Shown here one piece after another: positions 11,009-22,070 of a DNA stretch of 64,000 nucleotides. The notes under the pieces are model-generated. The model saw only the letters and a program-made list of their open reading frames with translations. It did not search any database and was not told where the DNA came from. The stretch comes from Actinernus sp. WN-2022 (taxonomy: Eukaryota > Cnidaria > Anthozoa > Actiniaria > Actinernidae), in NCBI GenBank assembly GCA_030867875.1, contig JAOWCC010001589.1:76531537-76595536 (forward strand), given 5' to 3'. The translations under genes and the position numbers were made by a program. How positions within the stretch are numbered: the first letter of the stretch is position 1; each line of letters opens with the position of its first letter.

Positions 11009-12240
11009 GAGGATTTCAAATGAAAGTGTATTTCATCTTCAATCTCATGTGGCCCGAGTGGAAGCCCAGATGGGCTCTTGTTTACAATTGTCTTCAGAGC
11101 GCTTTTGCGAAGCGTGTCCGAATTACAAAGGTTTGTATGGGGACTGAATAACTTGCATACCTTTCAAAATGACGGCCAAAACTTCGAGGAAATTCAAGCA
11201 TATTTCATATCATGAAATTCAAGCATATTTAGCGCCTTCTCGGTGGGTCGATCGTTTGCTTCGTTCTTTAATTTCAGCGGCTAATAAGCGAAATGTCCTA
11301 CGACTGTCAAAACATGTAAGTGATCAAAATAAAAGTCAAATATCAGAATATCAGCGACATGTAGGATGAGTGCCATATACTGATATAGGTAATTGGCCTT
11401 TCATGATTCTTTGTACACTATCAAGAAGAGAAAATCGAAAACACGACAGATAATGAACAAGGGGATTGTGTTGCGTATCTTGGTTATCCACAATACTATA
11501 AAGTCGAGCGTCAGTCGAGTATGACCCTTGACCTGAGAGTGCGGCCTGGGAAACGCACATGCATATATTCTGTCAGCGGTGTATCGTTTCCTTTTTGCTG
11601 TCAATTTCTCTGACTTCTCTTGCCACCCGTTGCGCACGTTGTAACCCAGTAACTACTCCGCATTGTAACCAGTTGTTTCCAGAATGTACTGCACTCTTGT
11701 AAGACCAATTTACTAGGACCCAGCCTATCTCAAACGTATATAATTAACATCCATGTGGGCCGCCTGTGGTTTCTTCTCAGAAGGCCACGCGACTATCGAT
11801 CGAGTACTGAGTAGCGATACTTTAGTTCAATTTTATGGACATTAAATCAGATATTGAGCTTCATCGAATTACACTGAACAGAACCGTGAATACGCTAGTA
11901 TAAACCAATTATTTGTAGCCAAGGTTCCAACGTTTGTGACTGTGAAATTACGGAAATTTACAAGCTGCTTTGGTTACCTAAAATGTATGTATGCCGCCTT
12001 ATTCATGTAATCATCGCGGCGTCTGAATCGAGAAACATAGGACGTGTCAACGCACAGTTCACGCTATTTTATACCGTCCAATGCCATTGCTTAATACTGC
12101 AAAATTTCGTATACATGTTTAAACCTCCTAAGTGAGTGAGGTGGCCGAAAATGACTGAGCTTTTCAGTAAGGCCGTATTTAAGGCACGTATTGGCTTAAA
12201 AAACAACACAATATAAATGTAACAAATCATTGGCATTTTA
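11009..12240. other. Intergenic; nothing recognised
   Basis: No supported gene. The short ORFs show no domain, no splice context and no repeated structure. Confidence 0.4.
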
Positions 12241-12269
12241 GTGAACATTCAGAGCATAGTAAACAGGAC

Positions 12270-15200
12270 TATCCACATCCATAATATGGGAAATCGCGCT
12301 TTGTAGATAGACTATCCACACCCCTAATATGGGAAATCGCGCTTTGTAGATGGACTAGGCGTACTCATAATATGGGAAATCGCGCTGTGTAGATGGAACT
12401 AGCCACACCCAGAATATGAGAAATCGCGCTTTGTAGATGGACTAGGCGTAGTTATAATATGGGAAATCGCGCTTTGTAGATGAACTAGGCGTATTCATAA
12501 TGTGGGAAATCGCGCATTGTATATGGACTAACCACATCCATAATTGTAGATGGACTAGGCATACTCATAATATGGAAAATCGCGCTTTATAGATGGACTA
12601 GGCGTACTCATAATATGGGACATCGGGCTTTATAGATGGACTAGGCGTACCCATAATATGGGACATCGCGCTTTGTAGATGGATTAGGCATACTCATAAT
12701 ATGGAAAATCGCGCTTTATAGATGGACTAGGCGTACTCATAATATGGAAAATCGCGCTTTATAGATGGACTAGGCGTACTCATAATATGGGACATCGGGC
12801 TTTATAGATGGACTAGGCATACTCATAATATGGAAAATCGCGCTTTATAGATGGATTAGGCATACTCATAATATGGAAAATCGCGCTTTATAGATGGACT
12901 AGGCGTACTCATAATATGGAAAATCGCGCTTTGTAGATGGATTAGGCATACTCATAATATGGAAAATCGCGCTTTATAGATGGACTAGGCGTACTCATAA
13001 TATGGAAAATCGCGCTTTATAGATGGACTAGGCGTACTCATAATATGGAAAATCGCGCTTTATAGATGGATTAGGCATACTCATAATATGGGACATCGGG
13101 CTTTATAGATGGACTAGGCGTACTCATAATATGGAAAATCGCGCTTTATAGATGGATTAGGCATACTCATAATATGGAAAATCGCGCTTTATAGATGGAC
13201 TAGGCGTACTCATAATATGGAAAATCGCGCTTTATAGATGGACTAGGCGTACTCATAATATGGAAAATCGCGCTTTATAGATGGACTAGGCGTACTCATA
13301 ATATGGGACATCGGGCTTTATAGATGGACTAGGCGTACCCATAATATGGGACATCGCGCTTTGTAGATGGATTAGGCATACTCATAATATGGAAAATCGC
13401 GCTTTATAGATGGACTAGGCGTACTCATAATATGGAAAATCGCGCTTTATAGATGGATTAGGCATACTCATAATATGGAAAATCGCGCTTTATAGATGGA
13501 CTAGGCGTACTCATAATATGGAAAATCGCGCTTTATAGATGGACTAGGCGTACTCATAATATGGGACATCGGGCTTTATAGATGGACTAGGCGTACTCAT
13601 AATATGGAAAATCGCGCTTTGTAGATGGATTAGGCATACTCATAATATGGAAAATCGCGCTTTATAGATGGACTAGGCGTACTCATAATATGGAAAATCG
13701 CGCTTTATAGATGGACTAGGCGTACTCATAATATGGGACATCGGGCTTTATAGATGGACTAGGCGTACTCATAATATGGGACATCGGGCTTTATAGATGG
13801 ACTAGGCATACTCATAATATGGAAAATCGCGCTTTATAGATGGACTAGGCATACTCATAATATGGAAAATCGCGCTTTATAGATGGACTAGGCGTACCCA
13901 TAATATGGGACATCGGGCTTTATAGATGGACTAGGCATACTCATAATATGGAAAATCGCGCTTTATAGATGGATTAGGCATACTCATAATATGGAAAATC
14001 GCGCTTTATAGATGGACTAGGCATACTCATAATATGGAAAATCGCGCTTTATAGATGGATTAGGCATACTCATAATATGGAAAATCGCGCTTTATAGATG
14101 GACTAGGCATACTCATAATATGGAAAATCGCGCTTTATAGATGGATTAGGCATACTCATAATATGGAAAATCGCGCTTTATAGATGGACTAGGCATACTC
14201 ATAATATGGAAAATCGCGCTTTATAGATGGACTAGGCATACTCATAATATGGAAAATCGCGCTTTATAGATGGACTAGGCGTACCCATAATATGGGACAT
14301 CGGGCTTTATAGATGGACTAGGCATACTCATAATATGGAAAATCGCGCTTTATAGATGGATTAGGCATACTCATAATATGGAAAATCGCGCTTTATAGAT
14401 GGACTAGGCGTACTCATAATATGGAAAATCGCGCTTTATAGATGGACTAGGCGTACTCATAATATGGAAAATCGCGCTTTATAGATGGACTAGGCGTACT
14501 CATAATATGGGACATCGGGCTTTATAGATGGACTAGGCATACTCATAATATGGAAAATCGCGCTTTATAGATGGACTAGGCGTACTCATAATATGGAAAA
14601 TCGCGCTTTATAGATGGACTAGGCGTACTCATAATATGGGACATCGGGCTTTATAGATGGACTAGGCATACTCATAATATGGAAAATCGCGCTTTATAGA
14701 TGGATTAGGCATACTCATAATATGGAAAATCGCGCTTTATAGATGGACTAGGCGTACTCATAATATGGGACATCGGGCTTTATAGATGGACTAGGCGTAC
14801 TCATAATATGGGACATCGCGCTTTATAGATGGACTAGGCGTACCCATAATATGGGACATCGCGCTTTGTAGATGGATTAGGCATACTCATAATATGAGAA
14901 AGCGCGCTTTATAGATGGATTAGGCATACTCATAATATGGAAAATCGCGCTTTATAGATGGATTAGGCATACTCATAATATGGAAAATCGCGCTTTATAG
15001 ATGGACTAGGCGTACTCATAATATGGAAAATCGCGCTTTATAGATGGATTAGGCATACTCATAATATGGAAAATCGCGCTTTATAGATGGACTAGGCGTA
15101 CTCATAATATGGGACATCGGGCTTTATAGATGGACTAGGCGTACCCATAATATGGGACATCGGGCTTTATAGATGGACTAGGCGTACCCATAATATGGGA

Positions 15201-15296
15201 CATCGCGCTTTATAGATGGACTAGGCGTACCCATAATATGGGACATCGCGCTTTGTAGATGGATTAGGCATACTCATAATATGAGAAAGCGCGCTT
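12270..15296 (+). repeat. 43-bp satellite array, forward orientation, about 70 units
   Basis: The unit is TAGATGGACTAGGCGTACTC followed by ATAATATGGAAAATCGCGCTTTA (43 bp; spacing checked on the TCGGG variant at 13741 and 13784). Several variants alternate without a strict higher-order period: GCGTAC or GCATAC, GGAAAATCGCG or GGGACATCGGG, ACTAGG or ATTAGG. Units at the left edge (12280-12560) are more diverged, and the core is more uniform. Confidence 0.95.
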
Positions 15297-16200
15297 TTTC
15301 TGCAATCGCCTGCTAACTTGTAAGCAAGGTCCATGTTTGTTATGCTGTAATGTAATCTGGTGTTATATTAGAAGTCTAGCATTGGCAGTTGGGCCTAATA
15401 TATTGTTTCCTGCTGTTTTAATTTGTAGTCTGAGAGGTGCCTGATATCTACTTCGGGCAGGCTGCTATCTTTCAGGCTGCAAGTGGAAAAATCTTAAGGC
15501 CTTTTGATTTTAGTGTAGTGCCTAACAAAGTCTCCAAAATAACCACTGGCAACCCTGTTTTTTAAAAGACATGCTACATCTTAGTGCAGGATGTGTATAT
15601 CAGCAGTAACACAATACTCATGTGCGGTCGACATGACAATTGTTTTAAACAATAAAGTAGTCGACTTTGTAAACATGCCCCAAAAAGGTAAAAGCAATAA
15701 GCTTATCAGCTTTTTCAGGGCTCATCGATTGACGAATAATTCATTGATATTTACGATCTAGCATAGGCGTGCGAACGATTCAGGTGAACCGTTTGGACAA
15801 TTAATCCTTTGAACGAACAAACATTCAAACGCTGCTGCGTGCTAAAACTTTGAAACGGTATACGAGATATTTAACACGTGTTTAACATGTCAGGGTAATT
15901 TTAGCCCTTTTAGTGCTTGCATGTACTAATTTTTACATGGCTCAAAATGCTACTGTTATGCGGCATGTATATGTTGTGGTTGGAAATTGTTTTTGGTTCA
16001 AAAAATTTAAACCAGTTCAAAAAATTTAAACCAGTTCAAAAATTTTAAACCAGTTCAAAAAAATTAAACCAGTTCAAAAATTTTACAACAGTTCAAATTT
16101 TGAAAACTGGTTTATCTTTTTCAAAAGAAAAACAAAATCTAAAAAAAAAAAAGCCAACCTATTCCATTCCCTTTTTTCCCTTGCCCCCCTACCTACTTAC
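15297..16200. other. Spacer between opposed satellite arrays
   Basis: No gene. At 15998-16105 there are about five tandem copies of a 19-20 bp A/T unit (TTCAAAAAATTTAAACCAG), followed by a poly-A tract at 16141. Confidence 0.6.
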
Positions 16201-16204
16201 CTTA

Positions 16205-17013
16205 CTGTGAGTACGCCTAGTCCATCTACAAAGCGCGATTTCCCATATTATGGATGTGCATAGTCCATCTACAAAGCGCGATTTCTCATGTTATGGGTGT
16301 GGCTAGTCCATCTACAAAGCCCGATTTCCCATAATATGAATACGCCTAGTCCATCTACAAAGCGCGATTTCTCATATTATTAGCACGCCTAGTCCATCTA
16401 CAAAGCGCGATTTCCCATTTTATGAATACGCCTAGTCCATCTACAAAGCGCGATTTCCCATATTATGGATGTGGGATAGTCCATCTACAAAGCCCGATTT
16501 CCCAAATTATGGATGTGGATAGTCCATCTACAATTCGCGATTTCCCATAATATGTATACGCCTAGTCCATCTACAAAGCGCGATTTCCCATATTATGGGT
16601 GTGGCTAGTCCATCTACAAAGCCCGATTTCTCATATTATGACTACGCCTAGTCCATCTACAAAGCGCGATTTCCCATATTTTGAGTATGCCTCGTCCATC
16701 TACAAAGCGCGATTTTTCATATTATGGGTGTGGCTATTCCATCTACAAAGTGCGATTTCCCATATTATGAATACGCCTGGTCAATCTACAAAGAGCGATT
16801 TCCCATGTTATGAGTACGCCTAGTCCATCTACAAAGCGCGATTTCCCATATTATGGGTGTGGATAGTCCGTCTACAAAGCGCGATTTCCCATATTATGGG
16901 TGTGGATAGTCCATCTACAAAGCCCGATTTCCCATATTATGTGTACGCCTAGTCCATCTACAAAGCGCGATTTCCCATATTATGGATGTGGATAGTCCAT
17001 CTACAAAGCGCGA
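16205..17013 (-). repeat. 43-bp satellite array, reverse orientation, about 19 units
   Basis: Same unit as 12270-15296 but reverse-complemented (AGTCCATCTACAAAGCGCGA). Units are more diverged from each other than in the core of the first array. The right edge joins the Crypton-like coding sequence directly, after its KRYKR-like motif. Confidence 0.95.
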
Positions 17014-17403
17014 TTTCTCTTTTGTACCTTTTCGCCGACGGCTTCGCTTCAGACTCTATACTTAAGGTTGGAGATTGATCGAGAGTGTTTATAGAAATGT
17101 TAATGTGTCCTCCTTCAATCACTGCACCAGAAAATAGAGACATTGCTTGCTGCTGTTGTTGTTGTCGTTCTTGTAGGCGACCATCTTTGCTATTAGTTGA
17201 CTGTGCACTAGTGGATGCTTCATCCTCATAATCTCCGTCAGATGGATTAAAACTTTCTACATTTCCTGTAGTCAAAGCACTTAAGGTTTGGGACATCCTC
17301 ATTTGCTGTTCTTGTGATACCATAGCATAATTTGTCACACTTTGCGGTAGGTTTTTATGTCCTGATAGTTGAATTATGTCCGTTGGGGGAATGTACTTAT
17401 AAG

Positions 17404-17523
17404 TTATACCATGGCATTTCGGGGTATTAGTGATTTAAATTGCCCCGAGAGCCGTGGGAAGATTTGTAAAAGTCCCTAGGCCGCTTCGGCCGATCACTAA
17501 TACCCCGAAATGCCATGGTATAA
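17404..17523. mobile_element. Foldback MITE inside the Crypton CDS
   Basis: Perfect-looking arms TTATACCATGGCATTTCGGG...CCCGAAATGCCATGGTATAA enclose about 60 bp. It shares its outer TTATACCATGG end with the next element, so the two are probably related or were inserted one beside the other. Confidence 0.8.
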
Positions 17524-17528
17524 GTTTG

Positions 17529-17917
17529 TTATACCATGATCGCCGAGGAACGGAACAAATCTCTGAGAAGGTTAGTTTTCTCTGCCGAAACTAAAGACGT
17601 CGCAGTCGAGTTGCTTTCGAAAACGTTTTGTTTAATGCTTGACTGAGCGCCATTGATTAAACGACCGGGGAAAAGCGTGTTGTTTTTGAGAAGAATAACA
17701 CTAAAATACAATGTAATTATGCGGTTGACTAAATATTCAAAGAGCATGAATGGATTTTAATTACATCACGTTTATGGTTTTAAGTATCCCACATGGAAGA
17801 AGCGGGATTGAGAAATTTCGAAACAATGCATATTTCTAAATATCCCTGCCATCAGGGAAAATTAGTGCTTTAAATGTGCCTCGGAGAACAAAAGAATCCG
17901 AGGCTACCATGGTATAA
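17529..17917. mobile_element. MITE, full copy of the family seen at 1-454
   Basis: It begins TTATACCATGATCG and ends CTACCATGGTATAA. From 17704 it matches the window start. Near its right end a small hairpin (CCTCGG/CCGAGG) has a loop in the opposite orientation to the copy at 1-454. The target duplication is unclear. Confidence 0.75.
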
Positions 17918-18904
17918 TTGTTCGTTAAAGCCTGCATCATTGTTTTACGGCCGCTGTGATTTTTAACATTAGGGCCTAGTCCAGCGGCTTTATCTGCCAT
18001 CGTCTTCATCAGAGAATTTAGTGTGTTTATTCCGACAGGAGATTTTTTAAACCAAGGTTTTGAATAGTCTTTTTTTGCAGTTATTTATGGCAAGATAAAA
18101 TGGAGCGTCTTCAGTGTTCATTTCTGTCGGCCGTTTCTCTGCATAAAGTTTATAGGCAGCAACAGGATCTTTTTCACTTTCACTGACAGAAAACATTTTC
18201 GGCGTGATTTTTCTGACATCTCTCGGGTTTTCTCCAGTTCGTGTTTTAGTCTGTCTTTCAAAATATTCTAGATATTCTTCTCCATTTGGCGTTTCGCGAA
18301 GTTTTACGTCTCCCCAACACATGTCCCTGTGTTCTTTGCAACCTCGAAGACCGAAGTGAACGGTATTGTTGAACCAAACGGTGTTCAGTAAAGCTTCAGC
18401 ACTACATGTTCCTAACAGTTTTTTCTCGTACAATAGTTTGACATGATCTTCGCTTAAAGCAACCGAAGCATTCGGCTTATTGCCTTTTCCTTTTTGCTTG
18501 AGGTCATTTTGTTTTGACTGTAAAGCTATTCGAGCTCGTTCAAACTCGATGTCTTTCATGATGCTGAATCCATAATTTGTCTTTTTAAGATATCTTTCAA
18601 AGCTTGCAAACATAGAACGGAGGGAGGTTGGTTCGTATTCCTCTTTGTTTTCTTTCTTTCAGACGGCGATGATGAACTCGCTGAGATAGTCATTGAGTTC
18701 TTGTGGAGCTATTTCCTCAACTTTCCTCGTCTCCTTCTTCGACAAAAGAAATTCTTCAAGCAAACCAACATTCTGCAGGGTTTTTCTTCTTGTATTTTCA
18801 TTTTCCTGACCTTCAATAAATTCTCCCACAGACGATATCTCTACAAATCGTGAAGCCATGTTGTCCGGCAGAGAAAACAACTCATTCAGTTGACAACGGT
18901 GCAA

Positions 18905-19191
18905 CTGAGCAGTGGAAAGGCGGGAAAAGGGATACGATTTGGTTCACTCGTGAAAAATATCGTATCAGCGCTGTGATTGGTCGTATGATAATTTTTCACT
19001 AGTGAAAATCATCGCCGATAACCAATCAAAATCAAGATAAGCTAGTAAAGACGAATTTTATTTCTTTGTTGGCAAATAAAGATATCTTAGTACTTATATG
19101 ATAAAATATATAATAATTAATATCGATCATATAAGCCTTGAGAATTCGAATTTTATTATATTATCGTAAATACAATGATATAATATCCATT
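18905..19191. other. Crypton 5' flank to Polinton junction
   Basis: AT-rich. Imperfect inverted segments around TGATTGGTCGTATGATAATTTTTCAC lie at 18940-19035. No recognisable Polinton terminal repeat. Confidence 0.4.
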
Positions 19192-19359
19192 TTATATTTT
19201 ATAGAAAGGATGATATTTTTTTTTTCGTACATTTTCATAATGTTTGATTTCTGCTCCTAATTCTGACAAGACCGTATTTACCTTATGGAGCCTAAAGTTT
19301 TCTCCAGTTTTCATGTCTTGCAGCGGTATATCAGGATAAATCGAATCATAGTCAACCAT
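19192..19359 (-). CDS. Polinton-type small protein, 55 aa (probably C-terminally truncated)
   Basis: An open frame starts at an ATG (19357-19359) and stops at TAA (19192-19194). It opens MVDYDSIYPDIPL and continues with a Lys-rich amphipathic stretch. It lies 97 bp downstream of the 191-aa gene on the same strand, so it fits as the next gene of the Polinton block. In my memory of cnidarian Polintons a protein with this type of N-terminus is longer, so this copy is probably truncated. No function is known to me. Confidence 0.45.
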   Translation of the reverse strand: MVDYDSIYPDIPLQDMKTGENFRLHKVNTVLSELGAEIKHYENVRKKKYHPFYKI

Positions 19360-19455
19360 ATAATTAATAGTAGCATCTTTCGTTTAAACGATTTCTAACA
19401 CGATCCGCATTGGATATATCCCAGAATTTATCATATTATTATTACTATCTGTTAC

Positions 19456-20031
19456 CTATAAACGAATGCTATTAATATGATCGACCTCTCTAATATTAAT
19501 ATTAGGTGGATTATTAGGAGTATGGGATATCATTTCTCCTTTTTCTTTATTTAATTCTAAAGATGTTAAGATTTGTGAATATTCAGTTTCTTTTATAACT
19601 TGTGTTGGATCAACAAGATCGCAATGGATGTATATAACGTTAGGGCTCTTCATAATCTGAATCTCATTTCGAGACCCCTTTTTTAAGCTCCTATTAATAG
19701 TAAGTAATTTAGCTAAACTCTCATTTAGTATGACACCAACTCTAGGAATAAGATAGGCTTTACCTTTTGAAATTTCTATAATGATTGGCTTCTCACCAAT
19801 TGAAACAGCTTTACTTACAGCAATTTTAAAACTTTCTATAGTATAATATCCTTTAGAGACACGAAGTAATACATTACCTTCCATATCAGAAACTGTACCT
19901 TCGCTCATAAGATTATACAAATGATTGTGAAAATTACAGCTAATCAGTGAAATATGCTTTCTAACTTCAATAGGATTCTTCAAGTATATGTTCTCATCAC
20001 ATTTTGTTTTTTCGATGTAAAGTTCTACCAT
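19456..20031 (-). CDS. Polinton-type virion-associated protein, 191 aa, intact
   Basis: A complete frame starts MVELYIEKTKCDEN and has no internal stop. The sequence is rich in beta-prone segments with a conserved-looking YIHCDLVDPTQ block around residue 135-145. It lies 14 bp downstream of the 122-aa gene on the same strand, as in a compact viral gene block. Proteins of this type are, as I recall, regular members of cnidarian Polinton (Maverick) elements next to the hydrophobic small protein. A minor-capsid or penton-like role is possible but is inference only. Confidence 0.6.
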   Translation of the reverse strand: MVELYIEKTKCDENIYLKNPIEVRKHISLISCNFHNHLYNLMSEGTVSDMEGNVLLRVSKGYYTIESFKIAVSKAVSIGEKPIIIEISKGKAYLIPRVGVILNESLAKLLTINRSLKKGSRNEIQIMKSPNVIYIHCDLVDPTQVIKETEYSQILTSLELNKEKGEMISHTPNNPPNINIREVDHINSIRL

Positions 20032-20045
20032 TATACATATATAAT

Positions 20046-20414
20046 CTATCTTTTCCTTTTATATCTTTCTACGAAATAAACAACCACAGCTACGACAAGA
20101 AGCCATGCGTTCTTAGCTAGGAAGCTAACTACTTCTCCAGCTGTTCTGAAAATAAAGTATGGAATTCCTCCAATCATTCCAGGCAATATTTCACCTAATT
20201 TCTTTCCAATAGTTTTCAAACCATTTCCAATACCTTTTGCAACACTAGATAATCCATTTTTTAGACTGCTAATAATTACTCCAATGACAACTCCAACGGC
20301 TGTTAGAATGGAAACGATAGTAAAGCCATATTTTTTGAATATAGTTTTTACACGATCTCTTAGAGACATACGCCCTTCTATTACTTCATTCACATGCATG
20401 TTCCAACTTTTCAA
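20046..20414 (-). CDS. Polinton-type membrane-active small protein, 122 aa, intact
   Basis: After a basic N-terminus (likely start at MHVNEVIEG or MSLRDRVK) comes a first hydrophobic helix (about residues 32-50), an amphipathic Gly/Lys-rich middle (GNGLKTIGKKLGEI), and a second long hydrophobic segment (about 97-117) before a KRKR end. The upstream gene overlaps it by 29 bp, again viral-style packing. This architecture suits a membrane-disrupting or virion-membrane protein, which is inference. The family is familiar from cnidarian Polintons. Confidence 0.6.
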   Translation of the reverse strand: MKSWNMHVNEVIEGRMSLRDRVKTIFKKYGFTIVSILTAVGVVIGVIISSLKNGLSSVAKGIGNGLKTIGKKLGEILPGMIGGIPYFIFRTAGEVVSFLAKNAWLLVVAVVVYFVERYKRKR

Positions 20415-20898
20415 TATTTGCTTCTTTTTCTATGATCTGTTCTCGAAGTGACTTACTTAACCTTTCTCTAACGTCTTCAGTTTCAGCTAGGGAAATGTTG
20501 TCTTCATCTTTTTTTAATTGTTTAACTTTTTGTTTCTGTTTTGCTATTCTTTCACTAATATCATCTACGATTTTTGCGGCAGGTGGGCCAAGATCTCTAA
20601 TAATTGTTTTCGGTAATGTTTCATTTAATTCGCCTTCTGCATTGAATAAGGGATAGTATTTACCACCTAGTCTCTTATATTTTACTACGACTCTATCGTA
20701 TCCGTCGATTTTAGCAAGGAATTTAGATTTATTTCGGGTAACGCTAGGATACTTATCTATAATCCTTTCCCAAGCAAAATTCACTTTATCTTCCTTATTT
20801 ATTAATTGTGTTCTAGAATCACCACCCCAAAGCGATGTTTCTTCAGTGACGTGATGACTAGTATAAGGTGTATTGTGAGTTGATGTCATATTAGCCAT
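20386..20898 (-). CDS. Polinton-type coiled-coil protein, 170 aa, intact
   Basis: The frame starts MANMTSTHNTPY. It includes SLWGGDSRTQLI, a central VVVKYKRLGGKYYPLF segment, and a C-terminal charged coiled coil (about residues 105-165: KQKQKVKQLKKDE, then LREQIIEKEANIEKLE). The same frame is open for about 39 codons upstream of this Met (from about 21014, including GPDDDPNTDTK), so the start could differ. Function unknown. Confidence 0.55.
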   Translation of the reverse strand: MANMTSTHNTPYTSHHVTEETSLWGGDSRTQLINKEDKVNFAWERIIDKYPSVTRNKSKFLAKIDGYDRVVVKYKRLGGKYYPLFNAEGELNETLPKTIIRDLGPPAAKIVDDISERIAKQKQKVKQLKKDEDNISLAETEDVRERLSKSLREQIIEKEANIEKLEHACE

Positions 20899-20977
20899 TT
20901 CATAATATTCTTCATCAGTATAATTAGTATTGATATCTTGATCAAAAGGATTTTTAGTATCAGTATTAGGATCATCG

Positions 20978-21398
20978 TCAGGACCAAAATATAAATTTAG
21001 TAGCTATATATGTTATAGCCATGATACCACCTCCCACATACATCATCTCATATTGTTTTTGATTATTACTTGGTTTATAGTAATCAGATAATTGTGGCTC
21101 ATTCAAATTAAAATCTGGATGCATTTGGGCATATAATCTAAAAGCGTTATCGACCTCTTTGTCATTGTCGTCAGCACGAATTTTGTTTTGATATTTTTCT
21201 GATAGCCAATCTTGATATTCTTGTCTTCTTTTCTGTCATTCACCCATATCGTGTTGATATTTTTCTAGAGCTTTATCATGTCTTATTCGTTCTTCATCTG
21301 AGTTGTTACCTGATAGATATTTCGCAAGATAGGATCCTCCGACGAATGTCGTTGCATTCAAAACAGCTCCACCAATCATTATAGCTATAGTTGCCATA
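20978..21398 (-). pseudogene. Polinton-type small protein, one internal stop
   Basis: Starts at the ATG at 21396-21398 with a hydrophobic N-terminus (MATIAIMIGGAVLNATTFVG). It then has a charged helix ending KYQHDMGE, a TGA at 21236-21238, and the same frame continues for about 85 codons (QEYQDWLSEKY, EPQLSDYYKPS, then a hydrophobic C-terminus) to a stop at 20978. A single point change accounts for the break. It resembles a recurrent Polinton membrane-anchored protein of unknown role. Confidence 0.5.
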
Positions 21399-21429
21399 TA
21401 TATTATGTAATATATCTAATAGTTTAAAG

Positions 21430-21640
21430 TTATTTTGGTAGTATTTTTTTATCTTCGAGATACTCTTTCGAATATATACTTCCAGATAATACTAAGACCC
21501 ATTTACCATAATTTGTGATACTTGATGAGGGGTCATTTAGGAATGATTCCTTCATCATCTTTTTGCTGAGATAACCAACACCAGCTGAAAGCTATAACGG
21601 CTGCATCTGTAACTGTTTTAACAAGTTTGTTTTCTGTCAT
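21430..21640 (-). pseudogene. Polinton-type small protein, one frameshift
   Basis: ATG at 21638-21640 (MTENKLVKTVTDAAVIAFS), then a single-nucleotide shift near 21585. The shifted frame reads GVGYLSKKMMKESFLND and ends EYLEDKKILPK before the stop at 21430-21432. About 70 codons in all. Confidence 0.45.
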
Positions 21641-21676
21641 AATATTATATATATCTTATCATAACTTTAAACCAAT

Positions 21677-22046
21677 TTATTCCATACCTATTTTTATGGG
21701 AACATGGGTTTTTACAGGTGGTTCACTTATGATTTCATTTTCTTGTACATTATATTCTTTCTTACTACCATATCTAAAATATAAGTCCGTAACAGTTAGA
21801 CCTATACCAATTATTGTTAATACTGTTGTAAATGATAACTCAGGTATGTAAGACTTAGGATCTGATTCTACTTCAGTATTTTGTTTAACCTCAAGAGCTT
21901 TCTTTGCTTTCTTATGGTATTCTGCTAACCGTTTTCCAGCTTCAACCTTCTTAATTAGGGTCTTTCTGTTTAGGAGATGGTTTATTGTTTTCTTGTTCCT
22001 TAGTAATTACATCATCTGGCTCCTTAGTAATTATATTATCTGACAT
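21677..22046 (-). pseudogene. Polinton-type single-pass membrane protein, one frameshift
   Basis: ATG at 22044-22046 (MSDNIITKEPDDVITK). A frameshift near 21962 leads into a Lys-rich segment (KVEAGKRLAEYHKKAKKA), a transmembrane helix (LSFTTVLTIIGIGLTV) and a Pro/Val tail, stopping at 21677-21679. Confidence 0.45.
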
Positions 22047-22070
22047 ATTATGATATATATATTTCATCGT

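Larger units (their letters stand above)
17014..18904 (-). pseudogene. Crypton-type tyrosine recombinase (DUF3504-like), interrupted
   Basis: Read on the minus strand from 18904. The N-terminal helical region comes first (18904-18662), then an in-frame TGA at 18659-18661 where CGA would give Arg. The catalytic region follows (18658-18047) with WFNNTVHFGLRGCKEHRD, the first Arg of the active site. A 1-nt frameshift lies near 18048. The frame continues through NHSGRK (the HxxR motif) to 17918, is broken by two MITEs (17404-17917), and resumes with IIQLSGHK and VTNYAMVS (the likely catalytic Tyr). The acidic and Q-rich tail (17338-17014) ends in KRYKR, where the 43-bp satellite takes over. The R, HxxR, GHK and Y motifs fit Crypton recombinases and host genes derived from them. 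It is dead: one nonsense codon, one frameshift, one insertion and a lost 3' end. Confidence 0.8.

Noticed and set aside
16599..16823. Plus-strand frame of 74 aa
   Set aside because: Satellite translation.
12270..17013. CRISPR-like array
   Set aside because: There are no unique spacers: the 43-bp units are contiguous, and the context is an animal genome.
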